Below, piece by piece: positions 8,945-17,384 of a stretch of 64,000 bases of DNA (the first letter of the stretch is position 1; each line of letters opens with the position of its first letter). The DNA lies in NCBI GenBank assembly GCA_002483145.1, contig DLHJ01000004.1:228011-292010 (forward strand), in the 5' to 3' direction. The position numbers were made by a program, and so were the translations under genes. The notes under the pieces were generated by a model. It was not told the origin of the DNA. It was given only the letters and a program-made list of their open reading frames with translations, and ran no database searches. This stretch comes from Cellvibrio sp. UBA7671 (lineage in GTDB: Bacteria; Pseudomonadota; Gammaproteobacteria; Pseudomonadales; Cellvibrionaceae).

Positions 8945-9916
8945 TTACTTTTGCAACTCAGCCAATGCTTTGGTGACCATAGTCGCGGGCAGTGGGATAT
9001 AACCATCACGCACCACAGTCTCTTGGCCTTGCTTGGAGAGGATCATCTTCGCAAACTCCAGTTGCAATGTATCCAGCGGGCGGTTCGGGTGCTTATTGAT
9101 GTAGACATAAAGCACGCGTGCCAGCGGGTAGGTACCATCTAAAGCATGCGATGCTTCAGCAGTCACAAAGGGTTGACCATCCTTTTTGGACAGCGGCAGT
9201 GCGCGCACGCCAGAAGTCACATATCCGATACCTGAGTAACCAATACCATTGATCGATTCAGATACACCTTGAACCACAGATGCTGAACCTGGTTGCTCAT
9301 TGATGCCGGCTTTAAAGTCGCCTTTGCACAAAGCTTCATCTTTAAAGTAACCGTAAGTACCTGATACAGCGTTGCGGCTGTAAAGGGTGAAATCGCGACC
9401 AGCCCATTTATCGGTCAAACCTACATCGCCCCAACGGGTAATATCTTTGGCTGCGCCACACTTGCGGGTTGCAGAGAAAATCGCATCCACTTGTTGCAAG
9501 CTCAGGCCTTTGATCGGGTTATCTTTGTTTACATACACGGCAAGAACGTCAATCGCTACAGGTACCGCGGTAGGCTTGTAACCATGTTTGGCTTCGAAAG
9601 CCTGGATCTCTTCCGCTTTCATCGCACGGCTCATAGGGCCGAAGTTGGCAGTACCTTCAGTCAAGGCTGGTGGTGCAGTTGAAGAACCAGCTCCCTGAAT
9701 TTGGATATTGACGTTAGGGTAGGATTTTTTGAAATCTTCAGCCCACAAGGTCATCAGATTGTTGAGCGTATCCGAACCAATTGAGTTCACATTACCCGAC
9801 ACACCCGTTACCACTTTATATTCTGGCAACTTGGGATCAACTGCCGCTTGCAGCGCAGCTGCACACACCATAGAGCCGGCCAGTGCCAACCCTTTAATAA
9901 TTTTCATAGCGTTCAT
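8945..9916 (-). CDS. pstS: Periplasmic phosphate-binding protein PstS
   Basis: A 323-aa precursor with a Sec signal peptide ending near LQA-AVDP (about residue 25). The mature part has the phosphate-contact segments GSDT and [13 protein letters not shown], and the [15 protein letters not shown] and [10 protein letters not shown] blocks of the Pseudomonas-type PstS/PBP family. It captures phosphate in the periplasm and delivers it to PstCA. The start has GGAG 6 nt upstream. A Pho box lies about 95 nt upstream and a strong terminator follows, so it forms a high-level, phosphate-controlled transcription unit. Confidence 0.96.
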   Translation of the reverse strand: MNAMKIIKGLALAGSMVCAAALQAAVDPKLPEYKVVTGVSGNVNSIGSDTLNNLMTLWAEDFKKSYPNVNIQIQGAGSSTAPPALTEGTANFGPMSRAMKAEEIQAFEAKHGYKPTAVPVAIDVLAVYVNKDNPIKGLSLQQVDAIFSATRKCGAAKDITRWGDVGLTDKWAGRDFTLYSRNAVSGTYGYFKDEALCKGDFKAGINEQPGSASVVQGVSESINGIGYSGIGYVTSGVRALPLSKKDGQPFVTAEASHALDGTYPLARVLYVYINKHPNRPLDTLQLEFAKMILSKQGQETVVRDGYIPLPATMVTKALAELQK

Positions 9917-10009
9917 AGAGCGCTCCGTTTAGTCATTCGTGAGTAATGAATTCTTGCTTGTTGATGAAGAGATCTGTCTCTCCATTGACGATCACTTTAG
10001 CCAGCGAAT

Positions 10010-10027
10010 ATGACAGTAATATGACCA
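10010..10027 (-). promoter_or_regulatory. Pho box upstream of pstS
   Basis: On the minus strand TGGTCAT-ATTA-CTGTCAT shows two PhoB half-sites at 11-bp spacing (12 of 14 consensus bases), pointing at pstS. Confidence 0.7.
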
Positions 10028-10086
10028 ACAAGAATTTTTGTCACAAATATGTCGCACAAGCGTCACATTTATTCTGAGCTTACAAA

Positions 10087-10112
10087 CAAAAACACCAGCC
10101 GCAGCTGGTGTT
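10087..10112 (-). terminator. Rho-independent terminator after sspB
   Basis: A 9-bp stem AACACCAGC/GCTGGTGTT with a CGCA loop; on the minus strand it runs into TTTGTTTG just beyond the sspB stop. Confidence 0.8.
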
Positions 10113-10122
10113 AGAGAGAGCT

Positions 10123-10554
10123 TTATTTTACGACGCGCAATCCGGGTCGTTTAGGGGCTGACCCAGAGGGAGAGATCGGCTCAGGTCGTGGAGATGGAGG
10201 CGGGGTTGTCGGAGCTGGTTCTGGCGGCTGCGGATTTTGCTCCGGCTCAAACATCATTCCCTGGCCATTTTCACGGGCGTAGATTCCGAGAATCGCGCCG
10301 CAGGGAACATAGAGATTATTCACCACACCACTAAAGCGCGCATTAAACGACACTGCAGTGTTATCCATAAAAAAATCTTTAATCGCCGAGGGGGAAATAT
10401 TCAGAATGATCTGCCCGTCTTTGTTGACGTGTTGCTGCGGCACTTGGGTGCCCTGCACATGGGCATCTACCAGAATATGCGGAGTGCAATTGTTGTCCAA
10501 TATCCATTCGTAGATGGCGCGTAGAAAATACGGACGGCTGGATGTCATGGACAT
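10123..10554 (-). CDS. sspB: ClpXP protease specificity-enhancing factor SspB
   Basis: A 143-aa adaptor. The folded substrate-binding domain (RPYFLRAIYEWILDNNCTPH to about residue 105) binds the AANDxNY part of ssrA tags. A Pro-rich linker then leads to the ClpX-docking tail GLRVVK, identical in type to the E. coli XB motif. I prefer the ATG at 10554, which has AAAGGAA 6 nt upstream; ATGs at 10560 and 10548 are alternatives. SspB delivers stalled, tagged proteins to ClpXP. It is downstream of the bc1 genes as in other gammaproteobacteria, but sspA, usually in between, is absent. Confidence 0.93.
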   Translation of the reverse strand: MSMTSSRPYFLRAIYEWILDNNCTPHILVDAHVQGTQVPQQHVNKDGQIILNISPSAIKDFFMDNTAVSFNARFSGVVNNLYVPCGAILGIYARENGQGMMFEPEQNPQPPEPAPTTPPPSPRPEPISPSGSAPKRPGLRVVK

Positions 10555-10640
10555 ATACATTTCCTTTAACTGAACAGATGAATACCAGTGACAAATTACA
10601 GGTATTTTAACGCAGGCTCAATTTAATCAAGACACAAGCA

Positions 10641-10668
10641 AAACGGGCGACCTAAGTCGCCCGTTTTA
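10641..10668 (-). terminator. Rho-independent terminator after the cytochrome b/c1 gene
   Basis: AAACGGGCGAC pairs with GTCGCCCGTTT around a 4-nt loop, immediately after the stop codon at 10672. On the minus strand the stem ends in a short T run. Confidence 0.75.
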
Positions 10669-10671
10669 TTA

Positions 10672-12906
10672 TCAGTGTATCTCTCTCCAGAATTCGCGGT
10701 TCAGGAAGTAGACAAAGACAAACAGGATCAACAGGAAGCCTAGCACGTAATAGCCCATTGCCTGACGTTTCACAGCAATAGGTTCGGCAACATACTCAAG
10801 GAAGTTAACCAAATCGTAAACCGCTTGGTCAAATTCAGCGGCAGATAAACTGCCCTTGATTTTGCCTTCCTTAAGTGCACCGCAGTGTTCGTCCATTTCA
10901 ATCTGACCCACATCATTGCGCAATGCTCCGCCGTGGTGATTGAGTTTTGGACCAGCGCCACACTCCAATAAACCCTGCTGGCCAATCAACACGTGCGGCA
11001 TACCTACGTTGGGGAATACACGGTTGTTGACCCCCCAAGGACGGGTTTCATCCTTGTAGAAATTGCGCAGGTAGGTGTACAACCACTCCGGCGAACGCGC
11101 GCGCGCCACCAACGTCAAATCAGGCGGAACTACACCAAACCAGACTTTGGCTTGTTGTGGTTTCATCGCAATTTCCATCAATTGGCCGATACGTTGATCG
11201 CCAAAAATCAGGTTTTGCTCCATCAGGTTATGCGGGATATCCAGGTCGTCGGCAACACGCTCAAAACGTGAGTACTTGGCCGAGTGACAGCCCATGCAAT
11301 AGTTGACGAAGTATTTGGCACCGCGCTGCAGCGATTCTTTGTCATTGAGATCCGGCTCCATATGATCACAGGGAACCGCACCGCAATTAAAAGCACCTTC
11401 AGCGGCGACAGCTTTAATAGGCACTACCGCAAGGATAATAAACAGCGCTAAACCACCAAGCACAACCAGTGTCGGCAAGCCTTTAGCTTGGGTGCGAGTC
11501 GGCTCAACCAAATCTTTGTCACGCGCTGCCAAAATTGGCATCACTGCAAAAATCGCCGCCAACAGGAAGCAGAGGATTAACAACAACATCGGAACTTCGC
11601 CACCGACGTATTCGAATCCCATCCAACCGAACACAACAGTAAACAGCAAACAAACTATCCAAGATGCTTTCGATTTGGCTTTTTCAGGGCTAGTGGTCGT
11701 CCACACCGGCATAGTCACAAAGTAGGCGAAGTAGAAAGCCGTTGCGATTTGCGACAGCAAGGTTCTGCCTTCGGTCGGCGCCTTAACACCTAGATAGCCG
11801 AGAATCACAAACATTGCCGCAAACGCGATCAACATCACTCGCGGGATATGGCCGCGGTAGCGCATGGATTTGACTTTACTGCGATCCAGCCAAGGCAACA
11901 CAAACAGTATGGCAATCGCTGCCGCCATCGCAATAAAACCGAGGAACTTGGCGGTTAATACCATTGGGCCAAGCTCGATTGGCATAGTTACAGCACGCAA
12001 CACCGCATAGAAAGGCGTGAAATACCAAACGGGAGCGATGTGCAGCGGGGTTTTCAGGTTATTAGCTTCTTCAAAGTTAGCGTATTCGAGGAAGAATCCG
12101 CCCATCTCCGGCATAAAGAACATGATGAAGCAGAAGGCAAACAGGAACACAGTGATACCGACCAAATCGTGTACGGTATAGAAAGGATGGAAAGGAACAC
12201 CGTCGCGCGGGATGCCGTTTTCATCTTTGTTCTTTTTGATCTCAACACCGTCAGGGTTGTTAGAACCCACTTCGTGCAGCGCCAGGATGTGCATCACAAC
12301 CAAAGCGAGCAATACAATCGGCAAGGCCACAACGTGCAACGCGAAGAAGCGATTCAAGGTAATACCGGAGATCAGGTAATCACCGCGAATCCACTGTACC
12401 AAGTCTTCACCAATACCGGGGATAGCACCAAACAGGGATACGATTACTTGCGCGCCCCAATAGGACATCTGACCCCAAGGCAGTACATAGCCCATAAAGG
12501 CTTCCGCCATAAGTACCAGATAAATGGTCATACCAAAAATCCATACCAACTCACGCGGGGCTTTGTAAGAGCCGTACATCATTCCGCGGAACATATGGAG
12601 GTAAACCACAATGAAGAACGCGGATGCGCCGGTGGAGTGCATATAGCGCAGCAACCAACCGTAATCCACATCACGCATAATGTACTCAACGGATGCGAAG
12701 GCGCCCTCTGCAGATGGGGTATAGCTCATGGTCAACCAGATACCGGTCACCAGTTGATTCACCAATACCAGCAGCGAAAGTACGCCAAAAAAATACCAGA
12801 AGTTAAAGTTTTTGGGCGCATAGTACTTGGCCATGTGCGTATCCCAGGCACGTTGTACCGGGAGGCGCTTATCAACCCACTGCCACAAACCAACTAACCA
12901 ATTCAT
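10672..12906 (-). CDS. Cytochrome b/cytochrome c1 fusion of the bc1 complex
   Basis: One 744-aa reading frame encodes both haem subunits of complex III. Residues 1-410 are cytochrome b, with haem ligands H90, H104, H191 and H206 and PVWY (292-295) at the position of the Qo-site PEWY motif. Residues 414-432 and 439-460 are two extra membrane helices. Residues 478-500 look like a signal sequence ending AVAA-EG. Residues 505-744 are cytochrome c1, with CMGCH at 537-541, the probable ligand Met636 in NVGMPH, and a C-terminal anchor at 718-735. Bradyrhizobium FbcH is a known b/c1 polyprotein cut after export, and a similar cut near 502 is likely here. The ATG at 12906 follows AGGGGG and sits one base past the Rieske stop. 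Confidence 0.95.
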   Translation of the reverse strand: MNWLVGLWQWVDKRLPVQRAWDTHMAKYYAPKNFNFWYFFGVLSLLVLVNQLVTGIWLTMSYTPSAEGAFASVEYIMRDVDYGWLLRYMHSTGASAFFIVVYLHMFRGMMYGSYKAPRELVWIFGMTIYLVLMAEAFMGYVLPWGQMSYWGAQVIVSLFGAIPGIGEDLVQWIRGDYLISGITLNRFFALHVVALPIVLLALVVMHILALHEVGSNNPDGVEIKKNKDENGIPRDGVPFHPFYTVHDLVGITVFLFAFCFIMFFMPEMGGFFLEYANFEEANNLKTPLHIAPVWYFTPFYAVLRAVTMPIELGPMVLTAKFLGFIAMAAAIAILFVLPWLDRSKVKSMRYRGHIPRVMLIAFAAMFVILGYLGVKAPTEGRTLLSQIATAFYFAYFVTMPVWTTTSPEKAKSKASWIVCLLFTVVFGWMGFEYVGGEVPMLLLILCFLLAAIFAVMPILAARDKDLVEPTRTQAKGLPTLVVLGGLALFIILAVVPIKAVAAEGAFNCGAVPCDHMEPDLNDKESLQRGAKYFVNYCMGCHSAKYSRFERVADDLDIPHNLMEQNLIFGDQRIGQLMEIAMKPQQAKVWFGVVPPDLTLVARARSPEWLYTYLRNFYKDETRPWGVNNRVFPNVGMPHVLIGQQGLLECGAGPKLNHHGGALRNDVGQIEMDEHCGALKEGKIKGSLSAAEFDQAVYDLVNFLEYVAEPIAVKRQAMGYYVLGFLLILFVFVYFLNREFWREIH

Positions 12907-12907
12907 A

Positions 12908-13507
12908 TCAAGCCCCCTGATCTTCGCCAATCACAATTACAGAATCGCTTTCATAACGATGCGGAGGCACTTCCAGATTCAAAGGTGCAGGTACAGCCTT
13001 GTACACACGGCCCGCCAAGTCATACTTGGAACCATGGCATGGACAAAAGAAGCCGCCCTGCCATTTATCGCCACCCAAATCTGCAGCGCCTACATCTGGA
13101 CGAAATGCAGGTGCACAACCCAGATGGGTACAAATGCCCAACAAGATCGCAAACTCTTTGTTAATCGCACGCTCAGCATTTTGCGCGTAGGCAGGCTGCA
13201 TGGTTTCTTTGGATTCAGGGTCAAGCAATACACCTTGCTCTTCCACTTTTTTCAAGCTATCCAAAGCTGCCTGGGTGCGGCGCACGATAAACACCGGCTT
13301 GCCGCGCCACTCAACGGTGACCATAGCACCCGGCTCTATTTTGCTGATGTTGTATTTTACTGGCGCACCGGCAGCTTTTGCCTTGGCACTCGGATTCCAG
13401 GAACCCACGAATGGAACGGCGGCACCCACAACACCAACCGCACCCACTGCACAAGTGGCTCCGATTAATACGCGGCGGCGCGTTTGATTTACTGCGTCAT
13501 TACTCAT
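12908..13507 (-). CDS. petA: Rieske iron-sulphur subunit of the cytochrome bc1 complex
   Basis: A 199-aa protein with a twin-arginine-type N-terminus (TRRRVLIG, residues 9-16) and one membrane helix. The C-terminal Rieske domain has CTHLGC (126-131) and CPCHGS (155-160): C126, H128, C155 and H158 bind the 2Fe-2S cluster and C131/C157 form the disulphide. It passes an electron from ubiquinol to cytochrome c1. The stop is one base before the start of the b/c1 gene, so translation is probably coupled. Confidence 0.96.
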   Translation of the reverse strand: MSNDAVNQTRRRVLIGATCAVGAVGVVGAAVPFVGSWNPSAKAKAAGAPVKYNISKIEPGAMVTVEWRGKPVFIVRRTQAALDSLKKVEEQGVLLDPESKETMQPAYAQNAERAINKEFAILLGICTHLGCAPAFRPDVGAADLGGDKWQGGFFCPCHGSKYDLAGRVYKAVPAPLNLEVPPHRYESDSVIVIGEDQGA

Positions 13508-13713
13508 GACGAATTTCTCCCCTAAACAGCTTTAACGGCTAGCAAATTGCCTAAAATCATCCTACGACTTGGTATGTGTTACTGATACGAAGTCAGGCGA
13601 AAAAAGGAATATTGGGTGACTCAAGAAAAGGCGGGCAATGTTAATGAATTAACGCACTGCTTACAAGAATAACCACACATAAACAGTGGGTTATAAGCTG
13701 CTAATTTTAGACG

Positions 13714-13749
13714 TAAAAAAACGCCCAAGCCAGTAAAGACTTGGGCGTT
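13714..13749 (-). terminator. Rho-independent terminator after rpsI
   Basis: AACGCCCAAG pairs with CTTGGGCGTT across a 10-nt loop; on the minus strand a run of seven T follows. It ends the rplM-rpsI transcript. Confidence 0.9.
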
Positions 13750-13796
13750 TTTGATGATCATCAACCAGTTGGCATAAATCCAACTGGAGAAAACCA

Positions 13797-14189
13797 TTAA
13801 CGCTTGGAGAATTGTGGCTTCTTACGTGCTTTACGCAGGCCAACCTTCTTACGTTCAACTTCGCGAGAATCGCGGGTAACGTAACCGGCTTTACGCAAAT
13901 CGCTACGCAGAGACTCGTCATATTCCATCAGAGCGCGAGTCAGACCATGGCGAATAGCGCCTGCCTGACCAAAGCTACCGCCACCAGAGACAGTAACGTT
14001 CACGTCAAATTTTTCTACCAAACCAACCAGTTCGAGTGGCTGACGAACAACCATGCGCGCAACTGGACGACCGAAGTACTCGTCCAACGGACGATCATTA
14101 ACGATGATTGCACCAGTACCAGCGGTGATGAACACGCGCGCGGTAGAGGTTTTGCGACGGCCGGTGCCGTAAAATTGTGTAGCAGACAT
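13797..14189 (-). CDS. rpsI: 30S ribosomal protein S9
   Basis: A 130-aa protein starting [15 protein letters not shown] and ending in the basic tail [11 protein letters not shown], whose last residues reach the P-site tRNA in the small subunit. The [19 protein letters not shown] block is the S9 signature. It follows rplM by 11 nt in the conserved rplM-rpsI pair. Confidence 0.98.
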   Translation of the reverse strand: MSATQFYGTGRRKTSTARVFITAGTGAIIVNDRPLDEYFGRPVARMVVRQPLELVGLVEKFDVNVTVSGGGSFGQAGAIRHGLTRALMEYDESLRSDLRKAGYVTRDSREVERKKVGLRKARKKPQFSKR

Positions 14190-14200
14190 GTCAGCTCCCC

Positions 14201-14629
14201 TTAGATGTTCAGTTCTTTAGGTTGCTGAGCAGCATGTGGATGCTCATTACCTGCATAAACTTTCAGTTTTTTGAACATAGCACGACCGAGTGGCCCCTTC
14301 GGCAACATACCTTTAACGGCAGTTTCGATGGTGCGCTCTGGCGCTTTTTCAATCAACTTCTGGAAGCTGATAGATTTAATGCCACCCACAAAACCAGTGT
14401 GTGAGTAGTAAATCTTGTCAGTTGCTTTACGGCCAGTCACGCGCACTTGAGCGGCATTGATTACAACAATGTAATCGCCGGTATCAACGTGTGGAGTGAA
14501 TTCTGGCTTGTGCTTGCCACGCAAACGCGAGGCGATTTCCGCAGATAAACGGCCGAGTGTTTTTCCCGCCGCATCCACGACGAACCAGTCATTAACGACA
14601 GATTCTGCTTTGGCAATATAGGTCTTCAT
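14201..14629 (-). CDS. rplM: 50S ribosomal protein L13
   Basis: A 142-aa protein of the usual family length. [22 protein letters not shown] near the N-terminus and [24 protein letters not shown] near the C-terminus are the L13 signature. It is an early-assembling large-subunit protein and the first gene of the rplM-rpsI operon, with a clear sigma-70 promoter about 55 nt upstream. Confidence 0.98.
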   Translation of the reverse strand: MKTYIAKAESVVNDWFVVDAAGKTLGRLSAEIASRLRGKHKPEFTPHVDTGDYIVVINAAQVRVTGRKATDKIYYSHTGFVGGIKSISFQKLIEKAPERTIETAVKGMLPKGPLGRAMFKKLKVYAGNEHPHAAQQPKELNI

Positions 14630-14683
14630 GTTATTCCTGCCTAAATCGGATGTGGATAATAGCCCCTAAAATAGGGAGGCGGC

Positions 14684-14712
14684 ATACTACACAGCCAACG
14701 CCTGTTTTTCAA
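14684..14712 (-). promoter_or_regulatory. Sigma-70 promoter of rplM-rpsI
   Basis: On the minus strand TTGAAA and TAGTAT are separated by exactly 17 nt, ending about 55 nt before the rplM start. The leader could hold the ribosomal-protein feedback site known for this operon in E. coli; I cannot confirm that by eye. Confidence 0.65.
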
Positions 14713-14730
14713 TCATAATTTTCGCCTGAA

Positions 14731-15861
14731 TTATTCAGGTCGATGCGGGCGTGCCAGATACTCGTGGCTCTGCATTTCCAACAGGCGACTCACAGTGCGC
14801 TGAAACTCAAAATCCAACTTGCCAGTGGAGTAAATCTCGGCCAAAGGGCGCTCGGCCGATATGACCAACTTGACCTGGCGATCGTAAAACTCATCCACCA
14901 GATTCACAAACCGGCGCGCTTGGTCATCTGTTGTACGCCCTAAACCTGGCACATTACTCAGGATTATTGAGTGATACTCGCGCGCCAATTCGATGTAATC
15001 ATTCTGCGAGCGCGGACCGTCACACAATTCGACAAAGTCAAACCAAGCGATACCTTCACTCAGGTAGCGCGCCCGAATAAAGCGCCCTTCCACTTCCAGA
15101 TCACGATTCTCATGAACCTCAGCGGTAGTTGATAACAGGCTTTTGAAGCTGCACATCAAGCTCTGGTCAGCAGCTTCATCCAGCGGCGAATGATAGAGCT
15201 CAGCCTGCTCCAGCGCACGCAAGCGGTAATCGACCCCACCATCCACATTGACAACCAATGTATGTTCATTGAGCAAGGCGATGGCAGGCAAAAAGCGCGC
15301 GCGCTGTAACCCGTCTTTATATAAGCCATCGGGGACTATATTGGAGGTCGCCACCAGCGTCACGCCGCGCGCAAACAGCTCTTCCATCAGGGTACCGAGA
15401 ATCATCGCATCGGTGATGTCGGATACAAAAAACTCATCGAAACAAATCACTCGCGCTTCACTGGCAATAATATCGGCCACTTTTTTCAGCGGATTTTTCT
15501 GGCCATCGAGTTTTTTAAGCTCAGCGTGCACACGACGCATAAAGCGGTGAAAGTGCGCGCGCAGCTTTTGCTCAAACGGCAAGCTCTCAAAAAAATTATC
15601 CATCAGGTAGGTTTTACCGCGCCCTACCCCACCCCAAAAATACAGTCCACGCACTAATTCTCGCTGCTTGGCGCCGGTCAAGCGCTTGAAAAACCCACTC
15701 AACCCGGATTGCTCTTGCTCAGCCTGCCAAGCTGCAACAAGTTGCTCATAGAGATATTGCAGATGATTTACCGCAGCAGCTTGTGCTGCATCGCGGCGAA
15801 AATCCGGGCGCCCAAGATCGCGCTGGTAACGGTCAACAGGAGAGAGGGAGATAGAAGTCAT
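14731..15861 (-). CDS. zapE: Cell division ATPase ZapE (AFG1-like)
   Basis: An AFG1-type AAA ATPase of about 376 aa. Walker A GGVGRGKT lies in GLYFWGGVGRGKTYLMDNFF, Walker B ICFDEFFV follows, with SDITDAMILGTLMEELFARGVTLVATSNI as sensor 1. The C-terminal RRFVNLVDEFYDR block is typical of the family. ZapE acts at the Z-ring and supports division under low oxygen or heat in E. coli. Start choice is uncertain: ATG at 15861 or 15864, or a TTG at 15873; no clear ribosome site is seen. A short palindrome (CCTGAA-TTA-TTCAGG, 14725-14739) covers the stop codon. Confidence 0.93.
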   Translation of the reverse strand: MTSISLSPVDRYQRDLGRPDFRRDAAQAAAVNHLQYLYEQLVAAWQAEQEQSGLSGFFKRLTGAKQRELVRGLYFWGGVGRGKTYLMDNFFESLPFEQKLRAHFHRFMRRVHAELKKLDGQKNPLKKVADIIASEARVICFDEFFVSDITDAMILGTLMEELFARGVTLVATSNIVPDGLYKDGLQRARFLPAIALLNEHTLVVNVDGGVDYRLRALEQAELYHSPLDEAADQSLMCSFKSLLSTTAEVHENRDLEVEGRFIRARYLSEGIAWFDFVELCDGPRSQNDYIELAREYHSIILSNVPGLGRTTDDQARRFVNLVDEFYDRQVKLVISAERPLAEIYSTGKLDFEFQRTVSRLLEMQSHEYLARPHRPE

Positions 15862-15952
15862 CATAGATATCAAGCAGGCTCACTAAAACTGGGCGCCACT
15901 GTAGCGATAAGCCTGCTGCAGTGCCAATAGATTTTGCACCAGCAGCAACAGC

Positions 15953-16618
15953 TTAAGTCGCCGGGATTTGCCGCAACAAAACCTGGGTCAAATCGGTTTT
16001 CATTTGGGTTAAATAGCCATGAAAAAAATGTCCTGCGTCCGGATAGCGTAAAAGCTCAGCCGGGCTCTGCAAAGTCGCGACCCACTGATAAACCCCCTCG
16101 GCGATAACACGCTCATCTTTATCACCCTGAATAACCGCAAGCGGACTGGGAAACTGACCGTCGCGATCATAGGGATAGCGCTCCACCGGTGGTGCCACCA
16201 GCGTCAAATGTTGCAAACCATCAACCTGATAACTGGCTTGCGCTGCAATAGAGGAGCCGAATGAAAAACCAGCCAATAATAACGGGGATTGCGGCAATTG
16301 CTGTTTTGCCCAAGCAATAACCGCTAACAAATCATCCACTTCGCCCACCGCATTATCAAAACTGCCCTCGCTTTTGCCCACGCCGCGAAAATTAAAACGC
16401 AGCACATGAATCCCCAGATCGCGGTAGGTCCGCATGAGCGTAGTGACAACCTTATTATCCATAGTGCCACCGTGCACAGGATGCGGATGGCAGACAATCA
16501 CTAACAAATGACGCGCTGCAAACAGGCCCTCCCCATCCCCCTGATGAATTGCGGCCTGTAGCTGGCCAACAGGGCCGGAAATAAAAATTTCCTGTTCTTT
16601 GGCAAAGGGAAAATTCAT
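15953..16618 (-). CDS. Alpha/beta hydrolase (COG2945-type)
   Basis: A 221-aa cytoplasmic alpha/beta hydrolase. It has the HPHPVHGGTMDNK motif of this family (oxyanion region), RFNFRGVGKSEG, the nucleophile elbow GFSFGS, an acidic residue in GDKDE and a C-terminal His in DAGHFF. The ATG at 16618 is preferred, with GAGG 6 nt upstream. Substrate is unknown; the family includes small esterases. It is divergent from zapG. Confidence 0.8.
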   Translation of the reverse strand: MNFPFAKEQEIFISGPVGQLQAAIHQGDGEGLFAARHLLVIVCHPHPVHGGTMDNKVVTTLMRTYRDLGIHVLRFNFRGVGKSEGSFDNAVGEVDDLLAVIAWAKQQLPQSPLLLAGFSFGSSIAAQASYQVDGLQHLTLVAPPVERYPYDRDGQFPSPLAVIQGDKDERVIAEGVYQWVATLQSPAELLRYPDAGHFFHGYLTQMKTDLTQVLLRQIPAT

Positions 16619-16692
16619 GATGAACCTCATCGATTAAGCACAAGCGCGCACATACGCGATAATTTTTGCCCATTTTAATGAGAAAATGGACT

Positions 16693-16698
16693 TATAAT
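16693..16698 (+). promoter_or_regulatory. Likely -10 element of zapG
   Basis: A consensus TATAAT lies about 65 nt before the zapG start in the divergent gap. No good -35 hexamer is visible 16-18 nt upstream. Confidence 0.4.
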
Positions 16699-16762
16699 AG
16701 AGTTATCAACGTCCTTGGCCGAATATCCACCAGATCACGGTCATGTCTAGCAGGAGATTTTC

Positions 16763-17269
16763 GTGTATTCATTCAGTGCATTAGTTGTTACCGGTTTGAT
16801 TTGTTTGCTCGCTGGCGCCGGCCTTGGGGTAGCGATTACCTATGTATTCCGCGCAAAAATTCTCGGCCGCGACCTTGAACAGCGCCTGCATGAGGCCGAA
16901 AGTTCACTGCAAGGCTACCAGCGCGATGTCGCCGAACACTTTGCGCAAACATCACAGTTAGTGAACAACCTTACTCACGCCTACCGCGATGTGCATGAGC
17001 ATTTGGCAAGCGGTGCATTGAAGTTGGCCACTCCGGCAATCAGCCGCCAGATACTGGACTCGGCCAACAGCAATCTCGGTGGCGATACCAAAGCTTACAT
17101 CGCTGAGCAGCGTATTGAACCACCGCGCGACTGGGCGCCCAAAGCGCCCGGAGCCAAGGGCGCCTTGAGTGAAGATTACGATTTGCGCGATGACCATCAC
17201 ACCAATGCGCGCATGCCGACCGAATCGGCAGATGACTATGATTTTGACGGCAAAGCCAATCGCTATTGA
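16763..17269 (+). CDS. zapG: ZapG/YhcB-family envelope and division protein (DUF1043)
   Basis: A 168-aa protein with one N-terminal membrane helix (about residues 5-28, containing LVVTGLICLLAGAGLGVAI) and a coiled-coil segment (about 35-85, with LHEAESSLQGYQRDVAEHFAQTSQLVNNLTHAYRDVHEHLA). An acidic, disordered C-terminus follows. YhcB/ZapG links division, peptidoglycan and envelope growth. Start is GTG, with AGGAG 6 nt upstream. A strong terminator follows, so it is probably transcribed alone. Confidence 0.9.
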   Translation: MYSFSALVVTGLICLLAGAGLGVAITYVFRAKILGRDLEQRLHEAESSLQGYQRDVAEHFAQTSQLVNNLTHAYRDVHEHLASGALKLATPAISRQILDSANSNLGGDTKAYIAEQRIEPPRDWAPKAPGAKGALSEDYDLRDDHHTNARMPTESADDYDFDGKANRY

Positions 17270-17327
17270 TTAACGAGTGAAGCAGCTATCGCTGGCTTGA
17301 TTGCGTACAGGACGTCGAAAAAAGTAT

Positions 17328-17349
17328 AACCCCGCACTGCGGGGTTTTT
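17328..17349 (+). terminator. Rho-independent terminator after zapG
   Basis: AACCCCGC pairs with GCGGGGTT around a 3-nt loop and ends in five T. It lies between zapG and the protease start. Confidence 0.9.
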
Positions 17350-17384
17350 GTTGGCTGATAAAAGTATCGACGGAGACGCTTTGC

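Noticed and set aside
12040..12897. 285-codon plus-strand frame across the cytochrome b gene
   Set aside because: Antisense shadow of cytochrome b; rich in His, Gln and Arg as expected from reading membrane-protein codons backwards, with no recognisable domain.
10672..12906. Frameshift or assembly join as the cause of the cytochrome b/c1 fusion
   Set aside because: The linker encodes two sensible membrane helices and a signal-like segment, not random sequence, and similar polyproteins are known; a true fusion is more likely.
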